Origin: Pomphorhynchus laevis
Lineage: Eukaryota > Acanthocephala > Palaeacanthocephala > Echinorhynchida > Pomphorhynchidae
NCBI GenBank assembly: GCA_012934845.2
Contig: WNNJ02003177.1
Span: 28,489 to 92,488 of the forward strand
DNA length: 64,000 nucleotides
Direction: 5' to 3'
Shown here one piece after another: positions 33,105-45,210 of the stretch. A model generated the notes under the pieces. It was not told the DNA's origin and did not search any database. It was given only the letters and a program-made list of their open reading frames with translations. The position numbers and the translations under genes are program-made. The first letter of the stretch is position 1. Every line of letters starts with the position of its first letter.

Positions 33105-35260
33105 ACGCCGAATCCCACTCCCACAAAACGTGGAGTTTTATTGGTGTGGGATTGTATATATGACGTTTATAGGTAGTCGAAAGCAACGCGGTAGCTTGTC
33201 ATGAGAGGTAAGAATTAAATTCGGTCAAACTCTCATTTACCAAATATATGGAAGAGTTGGATAGCTGACTGAAAGAAGGCCACACTGATGGCATCGAAGT
33301 GAAACTTTTTGTAAGCAACGTATCTTCTTCTATCTGCCAGCGAATAAGGTCATGAAATATGGTATGATGTTGGCGCGACTGCTCAGTACAGATGGGTTTC
33401 AACAACAACTACTTATGAAGCGGTAATATGTCGAGAAGAGAATTATTTGTAGAGCAATGAAAAGTGGAGGAAGGTGGTTTGTGAATATAATAGTCGTTCG
33501 TGGTTCTGCTGTTTGCTGCATTAATCCAACGACCAGTTCTGTCGTTGACGTCAACGATTAAAATGTCGTAGCCACTACCTAAAATACGGTCCAGGAGGCC
33601 ACGGTTTTTGTGAATATCTCCTGGCTGGACATAGATATTGGCTATGCTGATGCGTTTACCGTTTTTACAGTGTGATATAGCTAAACAAGACAGGGCTGGA
33701 CAAGAATAGTTAAGTAAGAGAGATTATCTTAGGGAGCTCGTTACTAGGATTAAAAGACCTTGAAATAAAGAGAATGAAGGTGGGGTTATGTACGGAGTAT
33801 AGTGGCTGTAGATGTGCTTAGGAATAAATCGAGTAATGTCGTGGGGGAGCATGATAGACTGAGGAATACAACATCTGCATCTCTACCAGATAGAAGGCTA
33901 AGGGCAGAAGCACCTTATGAATTCAACGTAATGATATTCAGTGAAAAAGGCTCTTGATTACTTTGCATTATGTTAAGTTAGCTGGAGTAGGATGCCTCCT
34001 CCTTGTCCGAACCGGAGGTAAGAAGGTTGCCCTTCCCACACTCAGCCGGACAAGTTAGAGACACTTACCCACGGGCGTTATCTTTATTTCTCCTTCGTGA
34101 CCACATCTGCCAATCTCTAGAGGTTTACACTCTGCTTGGCAATTGTAATAGGAGGCACTTTCTTGTAGGAAGACAGTATTGGTTTCTTGGAAGAGGAGGT
34201 GAATCTTCTCTTAGAATCCATACTTGAAGAATTTGATTTTGCTCTCTTAATTGAATATTTAGCAACAGGAAGAGAGATTATGGAATGCTAAGAGGGTGTA
34301 TTCGCCAAACTGGCAATCAATAATTCAATCGATCGAGTTGCTTCTTGTTGAAATGTTATAAAGAAGTTAAAATTTAGATCATATTAGGCCAGGTGAGTTA
34401 CACACCGAATTTGCCGTTACGGGGTAGAGTAGGCATTATTCTTTACTGTGTATCTTTTTATATAGTCCTTGAATGCTGAACATCTTATTGACCACTCAGG
34501 ACATTCAAGTCCGCAATTCGTGCATTTTGGGGCTCGTTTGCATTGCGTGTCATGGATGGATTCATCAGATCCACACACTCCGCATTTCTTCATCTTACCA
34601 CTGGTGGAGTTCCAGTGTCCTCACATGTGACACTTGTTACAATGTGGAAATGTAATATTGTTCGCACTTGCAATTGTAAAGTTTAGATTGCAACCATAAA
34701 AGGATTGAATGCTGCATTAGACAGAGGATGGGCATTGTCCTCTTCTGTATTTGCGAATGCAATAGGAAGAGCTTGGTCGTCTTTGCTTTAATGAATCTAA
34801 TGTTTTGAATGGTTCAAAGCTTTTGAAGCTTTGCGATATATTCTTTTTCTAGTTCGGTGATAATATTAGTTATCTTTACTGACGACATAACAGGCTTTGA
34901 TACTAGAGTTCCTTTATGGAAACAATATTCTTTGAAGAACTTAGCAGAGGTGGCTAGTTCCGAGGATACGAAGGATATCCTTTAGTAGTTCTTCAACACT
35001 TTTGCAGAGTTAATCATAACTCTATTAGGTTCTGTATTAAAATTTTTTCTCAGAAATTCGTTAAAATACTGTTTTTTGCATTGTAATTGTGGGGGTAATG
35101 TTAACCAGATTAACGAGTTTATTTAAGGGAGGAAGCTCCTTCATTTCAAGATTTAGAATTACTAACCTTAATTTTTTCAGTTTGCATATTTGTTAGCACT
35201 TCGTCCGTTATTCGCTTGACAAAATAGTTATGTTAAAATAATATTTGTATTTTGCTTAAC
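33105..35260 (-). mobile_element. LINE copy C, ORF1 and start of ORF2, broken
   Basis: Minus strand. ORF1 remnants from about 35250 to 34010, including Cys-rich knuckle remnants near 34650-34470, then ORF2 from about 33960 through the endonuclease to YNPTP near 33130. It is truncated at the 3' side after about residue 285 of ORF2. Many stops and frameshifts, so it is an old copy. Confidence 0.85.
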
Positions 35261-35297
35261 GTTCTCGAGTAAAAGTTTGATCTCTTTGACTTAAAAT

Positions 35298-35345
35298 TAA
35301 AAAAAATATTAATAATAAGGATTTTGTTAATAACTAGAAAGTTTT
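35298..35345 (-). mobile_element. LINE 3' tail, minus strand, just upstream of copy C
   Basis: The reverse complement contains gttattaacaaaatccttat, matching the 3' tail of copy D near 38955 almost exactly. It lies just in front of the 5' end of copy C on the same strand, so two LINE copies stood head to tail here. Confidence 0.55.
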
Positions 35346-35394
35346 AAAATGAAAAGCATATTCTCTGCATTGAAAACATTGAAAACAAAGTCAG

Positions 35395-35592
35395 TCCGGT
35401 AGTTAATGTAGACTTCATTGTTTCACGGCATCAGGTACACAGGGATCTCAATATTCGGCCAGGAGAAATTCAAAAGAACCGTGACTTCCTGGAGGTTATA
35501 TTAGGTAGCAGTTATGAAATTTTACTTTATGACTTCAACAACATAACTGGTCGTTGGATGAATGCAGCAAACTGCAGAATCAAGAACGACTA
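35395..35592 (+). mobile_element. LINE copy D, 5' piece (endonuclease), before the nested insertion
   Basis: Plus strand; encodes RPGEIQKNRDFLE and TGRWMNAA, matching full-LINE ORF2 residues about 100-163. It stops at the equivalent of NGY/LIHK, and the rest of copy D resumes at 37213 (ttattcataaaccacc). The two pieces fit together across the L2-type insert. Confidence 0.85.
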
Positions 35593-37212
35593 TCCCTGTT
35601 TATTACCTAATAAAACCTCTCCTTCTGACCCAATTCCCACTCACTTGCTTAAAAATATCTGCTACTTTTTCTTACCCTTCCTAACCACATTGTTCAACTC
35701 GTCCATCCGTAGCCGTACATTTCCTTCCATCTGGAAATGCGCCACTGTTCGTCCTCTCATCAAAAAGCAATCTCTCGACTCCTCACTACCATTTTCGTAC
35801 CGTCCTATCTCACTTCTCCCAACCCTCTCTAAACACCTTGAGCGTCTCGTTCTTAAGCAAGTTAATCCATATCTCTTATCCTCCAACTTGTTCCCTCCAT
35901 CCCAAGCCGCTTTTCGCTCTAATCACTCCACTGAAATTGCCTGTCTTTAAGTTTATAATGACTTACTCATCTTGCACGATCATAAATTATGTAGTGTCAT
36001 AGTTTCTCTTGATCTATCGTCTACTTTTGACATCGTCGATCACTCGATTCTTCTACATCGCCTTCGTCATGATTATGGCTTCTCTTTACCCACTGTATCA
36101 TGGTTTTCTTCATATCTGTCAAACCGTACATTTCGCGTCTATTCTAATTCTTCTCTCTCCCATCCTTCGTCCATTCCGTCCGGTGTTCCACAAGGCTCCG
36201 TATTAGGCCCTATACTTTTCTCTCTTCTTCTTGGTGATTTGTCTTCGATTTCTCATAAATTTAACTTCCATGTTATGCAATATGCTGATGACATTCTCAT
36301 CTATGCTCATGCACCTGTTTATCGTATTCACGATCTTAGTGTTTCCGCTTCGGACTGTCTTGTCTCAATTTCCAATCATCTTTCTTCTCTTCGCCTTTCT
36401 CTGAATCCTGATAAATCCAAAATTATGTGGATCCTACCTCGACGCCTCGGCTTCGAACCTCCCTCCGTATCATTAAATTCTACAATTCTTCCTATCGTTG
36501 ATAATCTCGTGTTCCTAGGCTTCCATTTTGACAACCGACTTTCACTTAAACCTTTCGTTAGAGATAAAGTACGCTCATCTACCTTGATACTCCGCAATCT
36601 CCGTCAAGTTCGTAGATTGATCGATTTCCCTTCTTGTATGACTCTCATATCTTCTCTTCTTTTCTCAAGACTTGATTACTGTCTTAGTCTATTTTCCAAC
36701 TCACCTAAATCCACTCTTCTTCCTTTACAACGCATCATCAACGCAGCTGTCCGAGTTCTCCTCCGTCTTCGTCGTTTTGATCATACATCCTACCATCTTG
36801 CTTCTCTCGATTTGCCTACAATTTATTGTCGTGTTCAAATTCGTCTTCTTATCGTTGCTTTCCGCCTTGTAACTTTTCATACCCCTTCATTTCTCAACCT
36901 TCCTTTTCTTGATAATTCTCGTCCTGTTTACTGTTCCTTGCGTTCCCGTAATTCCCTTCTTTTACATGTCCCAAACTACTCTACCTCCTTTGGACTTCGC
37001 TCCTTCCTAGTGGCTGCTCCTCTATCGTGGAATCATCTGCCCATTCATATACGCCAATCAACTTCCCTGCAGTGCTTCAAACGACAAATCCGATCCCATT
37101 TTAACAATTTATCTGCTTGACTTTCTCATTTTTGTTTGTGGACTTGTAAGCGTACAGCTTGTACGCATTTGCCACATTAAATAAATTTGTATTATTATTA
37201 TTATTATTATTC
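35593..37212 (+). mobile_element. CR1/L2-type LINE, 5'-truncated, nested in copy D
   Basis: A different non-LTR retrotransposon. Frames at 35558-35950 and 35972-37120 encode one RT separated by a single in-frame TAA at 35948-35950. Motifs: SYRPISLLPTLSKHLERL, SLDLSSTFDIVDH (motif A; the usual Ala-Ala is Ser-Thr), GVPQGSVLGPILFSLLL (B), MQYADDILIYAH (C), LNPDKSKIM (D), LVFLGFHF (E), and the C-terminal region LPLQRIINAAVRVL ... APLSWNHLPIHIRQS typical of L2/CR1 elements. The endonuclease is missing. The 3' end is a (TTA)n run of about 7 units at 37190-37212, the usual microsatellite-type tail. Few lesions, so this insertion is younger than its LINE host. Confidence 0.9.
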
Positions 37213-38975
37213 ATAAACCACCTTCCCCCACCTTTCATTGCTCAACAACTAATTCTCTTCTCGACATATTACTGTTTCATAAGAAGTGGTTGTTGAAACC
37301 AATTTAGACTAAGCAGTCGCGCCAACATCAGTCCACCTCTCATGACCTTATTCGCTGGCGGATAGAAGAAGGTACGTTGCTTAGAAGGAGGTTTCACTTT
37401 GAGCCCATCAGACCGGCCTTCTTTTAAGCAGCTATCCAACTCTTCCATATATTTGGTAATGAGAGTTTGACCGAATTTTATTCTTACCTCTCATGACAAG
37501 CTACCGCGTTGCTTTCGACTACCTATAAACGTCGTATATACAATCCCACTCTAGCAAAACTCAAGGTCCCCGCTAAAATGCTACATCTTCCCAATCTCTC
37601 CTATTCCGCCAGACATGCCCTCTCGAATGAATACTGGAGTTCTAGATAAGGGATTCAGCTGAGCAGGGATAGGACAAGCATTGATCACGTTAACCCTTCT
37701 CAGCCTTTATTCTTGAAGATATTCAATAAGGAGAAGTTTGACTGCTGGAAGGATAGAGCACTGGTTTGGATTGGTATCATATGCCTTGACAAATTTTAGA
37801 GAAGTCACTATCCTTACATAATCATTGAACCACTCAATCTCCCCAACCAATCCCACCTTGGTGTGATTTCAGGAGTAGGAATCTATCTAATCCCACAAAG
37901 TTTTCATAAGTACGTAAAAGATCGCTCAGTCCATTCAGTAATAGGTGAAGTGCATCAGTTTTGTCAAGATAAAAGTCATCAGCTTGCTGTGTCTGTCTTT
38001 CTTGATTTTCTGCTGCATCTGACCGCATTTCTATTTCTTCTGAAATCTCTTCTCTCAGGTCCCTTGTGTTTCCTTCAAGAATTGTTGACAGAGTGAAAAT
38101 ATTATTATATACCAAGCGATTCTTCTATAACGACGACCCTGATGCACGTTAGTTCTACCAGATTACATTGTGCCTCAAGGATCCCCATTTTTTCCAATCT
38201 TGTATCTTGCGCCTCCATTTTACTCTACAAATAATTTAAACGCGATCAACATCTTGTGGTATACGCTAATGATACCAATGCCCTGTTCTCTAGACGCAGG
38301 TGCAAAGATGTAGTATCTGACATCAGTCGTTTCTTTTTAAGATAAAAAGACCAGCTGCCCATATTCAATCTTGTCCTAAACTTATCTAAATCGAAGGTGG
38401 TCGTTTTCATAGCACCCCTATCACCAAAAAGAAGCTTAAGAGATTAGCACTCTCTGCACATTCCGCCATTTAGCAGCCTCAACTACTCCCACCTTCACAA
38501 GTCGAGTACAATACCGGGGGTTCACCATTACTGTGAACTGATCAGCGAAAGCTGTACCGGATAGATTCAAGCGTATCCTGAAAAAAGCTAGGTGGGCCCT
38601 GAAACTGACTCAGCGTCTGTCATTGAATGGGAAAAACCAAGTGCGCCACTGGGGTACTTTAGCTATCTCGGGATAATTCTTCTTCTCAATAGGACATCCA
38701 TCAGAACAAAGTCTAAGGTTTATCAAGCTCATCATCTCGCGATTACCAAACATACTTTGCCTCGATTGGATTCTTCGGGGGGAGTTAGATACCCCGGGTG
38801 GTCTAGTCGGAGATCGGGGTGTTTGATTGGCTGGAGGGCTGAGATCCCTGTGGACCTGAGGTCGTGACACAATGAATACTCCATTAACGACCGGATTAAC
38901 TTTGTTTTCTGTTTTTCTTTCGGTTTTTTTTTAACTTTTTTAGTGGTTATATAGTTGTTAACAAAATCCTTATTA
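37213..38975 (+). mobile_element. LINE copy D, remaining ORF2 and 3' end, broken
   Basis: Continues from the HKPPSPTFHC position through the rest of the endonuclease, a deletion near 37870, the RT (motif A remnant near 38000-38030, motif B remnant near 38165) and the carboxy end near 38868. The 3' part ends aacaaaatccttattatt near 38970. Numerous stops and frameshifts. It is inserted in a spectrin-block flank, which continues at 38976. Confidence 0.88.
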
Positions 38976-39410
38976 TTAATTTAGATTCCCTCAATTTTAA
39001 GCAGTGTTTAACAAATTTAAAACACGTTGTATGATTTTAAACCAATAATTTGTAGAACAAAATTCTTAATAAATTTAGAGTAGTGATATAGAATGGCGCG
39101 AAATCAAATGATCAATAATTAAAAATGTGTGATTAACTGACAAATTAAATCAGCTAACTGAGTCTACGTATTGTTATATAATTATAAAATAAACAAAACA
39201 TAATAATGCTAAATCAAAATTTTATAATTAAATAATAAAATTAATAATTGTTTTTAGATTTTCTATAATTTTAATCAAGTTAAAAAATAAAAATAAAAAA
39301 TAAAATTTTAAATAAACGTCATTTTTATGAATTGACTAATAAATAACAGACGTTGTATCAGAATAAGAATTAGAGGTCATCAGGAGGAACTGCTATGCTA
39401 TTTATTTATT
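38976..39410. repeat. Spectrin-block flank remnant, then a PLE terminal unit
   Basis: 38976-39140 matches 32240-32400 and 44630-44780 (tcctcaattttaagcagtg, aatggcgcgaaatcaaatg). 39145-39400 is a PLE terminal unit from cagctaactgagtctacg to gaggtcatcaggaggaactg, abruptly cut. Confidence 0.7.
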
Positions 39411-39539
39411 TTATAATATTTATTTTACTAATATTTATTTTATAATAAAAAAAATAAAAGACTTTATTAATACACAAACGAAAATTTGAAACTTGTTTTT
39501 AAATTCTGTTTGCCAAATTTCCTTTCTCAGCTTGGAAAT

Positions 39540-41165
39540 CATCTAACACTCGAAACTGTTAAGATATGTATCCTCTTGAATGTGCGTCTAGTCGTCCGAG
39601 GAGCTCGTAAGCAAGCTGAAAACGCACGAGCTTGTTCAAGAGATACCCTTCTCTTGATTGACACAAATGTTTCTGCATAATCAGTGTTGTGACGATTTGA
39701 TACGGCACCAGCCAAAATCTTTAGAATATGTGGGCCCTGTTTTTCCAATCCTTCCGACATTGAAACGACAAATGGAATTAATACATCACGCTCTACTTTA
39801 GGAATACGTTCGCCGTATTTTGATATTTATCTTTTTTTCATTGTATTCGAAATTCTGATGGCAGATCGAATCATGCTTGATTGAGCAAAAATTGAAAATA
39901 TGTTGACGTTTATAAATGTCCGCTCGAATCAGTCATTTTTCAATCATGACCATGCAATGTAAAGACGACCACTCTTATTACTTGACGTTGAAGACTTCTT
40001 AAACTTTAGTTCGTTGGGAAAGGTTGTAAGAGGCAGATCAACTTCAACAGAATGACAAACTTTCGTTGGTTAATTTGCAAGTATATCTCTAATTGCGTTG
40101 TGGCGAATTATGGGAGACCTCCTGTTTTACATGAGAGTGTATGGGAAATGTTAAGATCTTCTCCATAACGACACTTTTCTCCGACAATGTCAGTTGAAAT
40201 TCGGCCAGTGCTGGAAGCAATGACGTTTTCAAAGCGCTGTTTAACTTGGTAAGCCATTCTTTCTCGCATTGACATGTGCGTAAAGAATGAATCCACTTCA
40301 TCCGTACAAAGTTTATCAAGTCAGCGAAAGCAGCGGTTTGGTAAACATTAGCTATTGTGGGCAATTTATCGATAAGTGTGGACCATTTCAAAGCTAAATT
40401 CACTATGAACTCTTTCTCGAAGTTTCTTGTTCCGATAGGAGCACGAAATATGTTTGCACCATTGGTAGTATTACTTGTGTCAGGCGAAGGAAGTAAATCT
40501 TCTGAAATCAGTGAACCATACAATAGTACGACCTTTTGTAATTAATAAAATATCCGTATCTTGGGTCATCATTGATTAATATGTTCCATATTTTCGTAAG
40601 ATCATCAAATGAACCGATAAAGTTTGAATCATCTGCGTACCATTTTCGCGTTATATCTGGAACAGCACAGCGAATTTTTTCTAACGGGTAGTAATGAGAG
40701 TGCGAAAGCTGGCATTGCAAAGGGGTCCCCTTGTGTAAATTTCTCGGTCGAATATAGTATTACATCTGTTCCCTGCATAAGCTTGATAGGGTCTTTATAT
40801 AGATCTTGCATAATTAGAAAAAGGGACGAACATGATTAGTTTATAATGTGCAGCGCGACCTTTCGATTGACTGAGTTAAAAGCATTAGATACGTCAACAG
40901 ATTGTAGTAGTGTATCTGAGCGAGAATTAAATCCATTGCGAAGTGCATGAATAACATGGGCAATGCCTGATTTCTGACCAGCTGCCAGTTGTACATTTTA
41001 AGCAACGACATGAATATTATTCTTCGTTATATCGAGTATTGCCTTGCTGATAATTATTCTTTCTGTGTTGCAAATGCCAATTAGACGAGTTCCTCCTGAC
41101 ATTTTCTTCAGTGTGATAAGACGACATGGTTTGAAAGCATCTAAGTGATCCGACAAAATCGATTC
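39540..41165 (-). mobile_element. Divergent reverse transcriptase element, 5'-truncated, broken
   Basis: Minus strand, in order: PCRLITLKKMSGGTRLIGIC near 41125, SVDVSNAFNSVNRKVALH near 40910-40860 (motif A), YSTEKFTQGDPFAMPAFAL near 40760-40700 (motif B), RKWYADDSNFIG near 40640-40610 (motif C), then DPRYGYFINYKRS, a long carboxy part starting APIGTRNFEKEFIV, and a basic end AFSACLRAPRTTRR near 39600. The motifs resemble a group of RT genes with VD.SNAFN / TQGDP.AM / YADDS widespread in invertebrate genomes; I cannot name the family with confidence (an R2/Utopia-like non-LTR element is one option). A few frame breaks. It joins spectrin sequence at about 41170. Confidence 0.65.
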
Positions 41166-41179
41166 TGTTGCAATCAATT

Positions 41180-41640
41180 ACTTGTTGCTCAACCTATTCT
41201 TTAATCTTGTCGTCATCTATTACAAGTTGTTCTGCTTCTTGGTACAACCTATCAATTTGTACACTATGAGCCCATATTTCGTTTTGAACATCTCTGTGTC
41301 TTCTTAGAAGATTGTCCGCGGTTCGCTCATCACGGCCGACAACATCAGTAGATATAATGCAAAACATTTGGCGCATTCATGCTTGAGATTCGTACGTTTT
41401 TCTTGTAGCAAATGTAGATTTTGTTTTTTACGGATGACATTGTTTCGTTACTTCGAGGCTAGCTACAGATTTTCCGATCTTTGACAAACTTTGTTAACAG
41501 TATTTTGCGAATTTCGATAGTAGATCAGAAATTGTCTATACTTGTGAATAAGAGCATTAATAGTTAAACCATCACTGCTTTCAACTTCTTTAACATTTAT
41601 ATCCTAAATTTGAACACGTAATATATTATGGGCTGATTTA
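41180..41640 (-). pseudogene. Beta-spectrin fragment, copy S2
   Basis: The minus strand reads the DGLTINALIHKY helix near 41570, SENL near 41470, and repeat 5 (ISTDVVGRDERTADNLLRRH, RDVQNEIWAHSVQIDRLYQE), then is cut at about 41175 where the RT element begins. One frameshift or stop near 41440. Close to copy S1 in its first part. Confidence 0.78.
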
Positions 41641-42120
41641 TACGATAAGCTAATTGTATACAATACTTATATTGTATATAATAATTTTTTTATATTATAT
41701 AAAAAAAATTAAATTTAGTTGCTATATTTTTATTAATATTTTAAATATATTATAATATGAATATAATCTATGTTTTATAATATATAATATATAAATATTA
41801 TTTCTATTATTATAATATTTTTATTTATTATAAGCGTATTTATATATTTCATTATCTTTATGTGTTAATAAAGAATATAAATCAGCATCATTCAAATATT
41901 TCAGACGTGAACATTTAAAAAACGTAAAATAATTGTCAACAATTTTACTGGTAAAATAATTTCAAAATAACTGCCAGCATTTGCAGTTTTTCAATGAGCA
42001 CAAAGTAGGAAAAGGCCTGCGAATAATATAATTTAGATTTCCTCAATTTTAAACAGTTTAACAAATTAAAAACACATTGTATGATTTCAAATCAATAATT
42101 TGTAGAACAAAATTTATCTT
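41640..42120. repeat. Inverted spectrin-block flank of copy S2
   Basis: Reverse complement of 20930-21400, near identical, including the AT-rich run with ataagcgtatttatatatt. It ends ttatacatttag directly before another spectrin piece on the opposite strand. Confidence 0.7.
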
Positions 42121-42121
42121 A

Positions 42122-42405
42122 TACATTTAGAAGATTTTAAACAAAAATTGGGCGAGCTAGATAATTTGTGAGAACAGTTGATTATTGAAATTGATAATCG
42201 AGCCGATGCTTTATCTCGGTCTATGAATTTACATAAGTTTTTGGTTGATGTTGAAGAAGCAGAATCCCGGATAAGTGAACATGAACTACGGGTCATGGAT
42301 TTGTAACGAATGTCGAGCAACATCTAACAGCTGAAGAGTTGCCGTTGCATACCTTTTAAAGATAAGTTTATTGTTCTGCTAATGTATCTGCTCTTGTCGC
42401 TGTTT
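42122..42405 (+). pseudogene. Beta-spectrin fragment on the plus strand, two joined parts
   Basis: Plus-strand frames read FKQKLGELDNL, then NRADALSRSMNLHKFLVDVE and SRISEHELRVMD, a repeat linker and helix. After a break they read TNVEQHLTAEELPLHT, which matches 24.3 kb (TNIEQHLTAEELPLHT). Two non-adjacent parts of the protein are thus joined. Stops at several points. Confidence 0.7.
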
Positions 42406-43080
42406 GTTTTCTTTATTTGATTTATTTATGCACTAGTATAAATAAACAATATAAATATATATATGCATTTGGTTAATGCAGACAATTATGCATTTGCTTA
42501 ATTGCATTTGCTTAATTGCATTGTATTTGTTGCTAATTTATCATCTATTAATTCAAAGTAGATTAAAATACGTTATATTGCTTTTTAAATTAGTACAACA
42601 AAATATATTAGTTCAATTAAAAATTATAAAATTTGAAATTTTATATTATTTAATTTTAGCATTTATTACTTTTGAAAATCATTTTTTTACCATTTTTGTA
42701 TATCTTTCAAATCTAATAAATTAATTATTTTACAAAAAAATTGTATTTAATTTGCTGATTTCAATGCTTTTCGCATTTTCTAAAAACGCACTGCAAGACC
42801 CATTTTTTGTTTATATTTGCATGATTTTTATTTAAATTTAATAAACAAAGTATTGTGAGTATTAAAATTAATAATAATTGAAATTAAGTAATATGAAGAT
42901 TAATATCCTCATAAAATATAAAAAAGAAAGCATGATTAATTAATTAATCTCAAGCATGCTGAGACCACCACACTTGACAGCAATTATAACATGTTTTAAC
43001 AAACGGTCTGTCAAACTTATGTTCAAAACATTTTCCAAGTCCCACTATTTAATATTTTTAAATTGTATTTTTAAATTAGT
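42405..43080. other. AT-rich stretch with a spectrin-linked motif, no gene
   Basis: AT-rich, except that 42965-43035 encodes HLTAIITCFNKRSVKLMFKT on the plus strand, the partner of the minus-strand segment at 23.98-24.07 kb. Open frame 42476-42724 is a low-complexity chance frame. Confidence 0.5.
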
Positions 43081-43560
43081 CATCGTTTAAATTGTATTAA
43101 TATTTTTAGTTATATAATAAATCGACTTTTCAGTAGTGAAAGAATACTTCAGGAAACCATGCTGTTTGAAGTGGTTCGTGTAAATTTGGATATAACAAAT
43201 TTGAACATCAATTCATCTAATTTATTTTTTACTGATGATGATAGCAGCCGCTATCGAAAATGTTACTTTAAGTAAATATACTTCATCCGCAATATTAATC
43301 TTTAATATTTACAAAAATATAATAAATTTATTTATATTTTGCTAGCGAAAAAGAACATAATCGTTGCGAGAGAAGTGTTAAAAAATCACAAGCATTTGTA
43401 ATAATCTATTTTGAATATAAGGAGTATATTATTTTTAATACACATAAATGGATAACAACAAACTAATATCAAATAAAACAAGCTAATAACACAAAAGTAT
43501 ATTGTAACAAATTGGTGTTGCTTTATTACAACAGCGCGGCATATTAAATTCTAGATGAGT
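43081..43560. repeat. Downstream flank of spectrin copy S3 (inverse of 22330-22800)
   Basis: An almost exact reverse complement of 22330-22800. Non-coding. Confidence 0.8.
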
Positions 43561-44440
43561 TGTGCGTCAAGGTTAACATTTTCATTAGATTGGAATATTT
43601 TTACCTTTTCTTGAATCCGACCTATATTTTAATCACATTCAATGTTGAAAGCTTTTACTTCAAATGCCGACTGTAACTCATCACGTTTACTATCAGCCAG
43701 CTTTTGTAGATCTGCCCATTTATGATTTAAATTATATATAGAATCGAGTATCTGTTTATTGATAGGATGATTATTGGACACTAACTGCCTTTCTAAATTA
43801 TAAGCTACAGGTAGCTTTGATCCCACGAATATAATTCTTTCTCAAAGCAGTTAACTCGATGTTTCATCACTTCGATGTGTTCAGTATTACTGGTCGCAAC
43901 GATTTTAAGTGAATAAAGAAGACGCAGCTTGTAATGATCAATGCTTTAATGTTGTCCACGACATGAAATGGACGGAAAAGATGTATAGCTACTTCCAGCC
44001 CACGCTGTTTCAATCTAAAAGCACTTTACAGTTCATTAAACATACGATGTACACTGGTTACTTGTTGCTCAATATATTCTTAAATCTTGTCGTCATCTGT
44101 TACAAGTTGTTCGACTTCTTGGTACAACCTATCAATTTGTACACTATGAGCCCATATTACGTTTTGAACATCTGTGTTTTCTTAGAAGATTTTCCGCGGT
44201 TCGCTCATCTCGGCCGATATTATCAGCAGATATTATTCGAAACATGTTACGCATCCATGCTTGAGATTCATACGTTTTTGCTTGAAGGAAATGTAGATTT
44301 TGTTCGTTGCGGATGGCATTATTTCGTTCCTTCGAGGCTAGATACAGATTTTCCAATTTTTGACTAACTTTATTAACAGTATTTTGCGAATTTTGATAGT
44401 TGATCTGAAATTGTCTATACTTGTGAATATAAGCATTATT
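43560..44440 (-). pseudogene. Beta-spectrin repeats 4-7 fragment, copy S3
   Basis: Minus strand: the IHKY-type helix near 44420, ENLYLASKERNNAIRNEQNL near 44350, SQAWMRNMFRIISADNIGRD, a frame break in repeat 5 near 44175, repeat 6 remnants, then NLERQLVSNNHPINKQILDS and AFNIECD near 43630. The half below about 44080 is identical or nearly so to copy S1; the other half is closer to copies S4/S5. It is therefore a mosaic of two versions. Multiple frame breaks. Confidence 0.82.
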
Positions 44441-45190
44441 AGTTTATTTATATATTTTATTATCTCTTTGTGTTAATAAAGAATATATATCAGCATATTT
44501 CACACGTGAACAGTTAAAAAATTAAAAAAATTGCCTTTAATTTTACTGGACTGTTTATCCCACTAAACAGCAGCATTTGTAGTTTTTCAATGAGCACAAA
44601 GTAGGAACAAGCCTGCGAATAATATAATTTAGATTTCCTCAATTTTAAACTGTTTAACAAATTCAAAACACATTGTATGATTTAAAATCAATAATTTGTT
44701 GAACAAAATTTCCCTAATTCATTTCTAGTAGTAATATAGAATTGAACGAAATCAAATGTGCAATAATTGAAAATTTTAAATAGTTGGTACTGATCCATTA
44801 TTGATAAATAATTATTTGAGCTGGATCAAAGAAAATCGGATTTTTTTTATATTTCGCTAATTTCTGTTAGCATTTTAAGAAAATAACCTAAAGTAATTTT
44901 CTGAAGATACTAACAGAAGTAAGCGAAAAATCAACAAAAATCTTCTTTTTTTGATTCAGCTCAGATAATTAATCAATAGAAAATTTCCTATAGAAGCTGA
45001 CAGAAGTTAGCAAAATATCAAAAAAAATCCTATTTTCTTTAATTCAGCTCCAATAATTCTTTATCAATAATGGATCATTATCAACTATTTAAAATTGAAA
45101 ATATGTAACTAACTGACAAATATTTATTTTATAATTGTATAAATTCTATTTGAACATAAATTAGATATCAAATTAACAGTTGTTTTGCAA
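44440..45190. repeat. Inverted spectrin-block flank with palindromic element
   Basis: Reverse complement of about 47130-47860, including a palindromic MITE-like copy at 44763-45100. It ends in the tttgcaaagttattaatttg region near 45200, where a LINE fragment begins. Confidence 0.75.
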
Positions 45191-45210
45191 AGTTATTAAT
45201 TTGTGAATTA

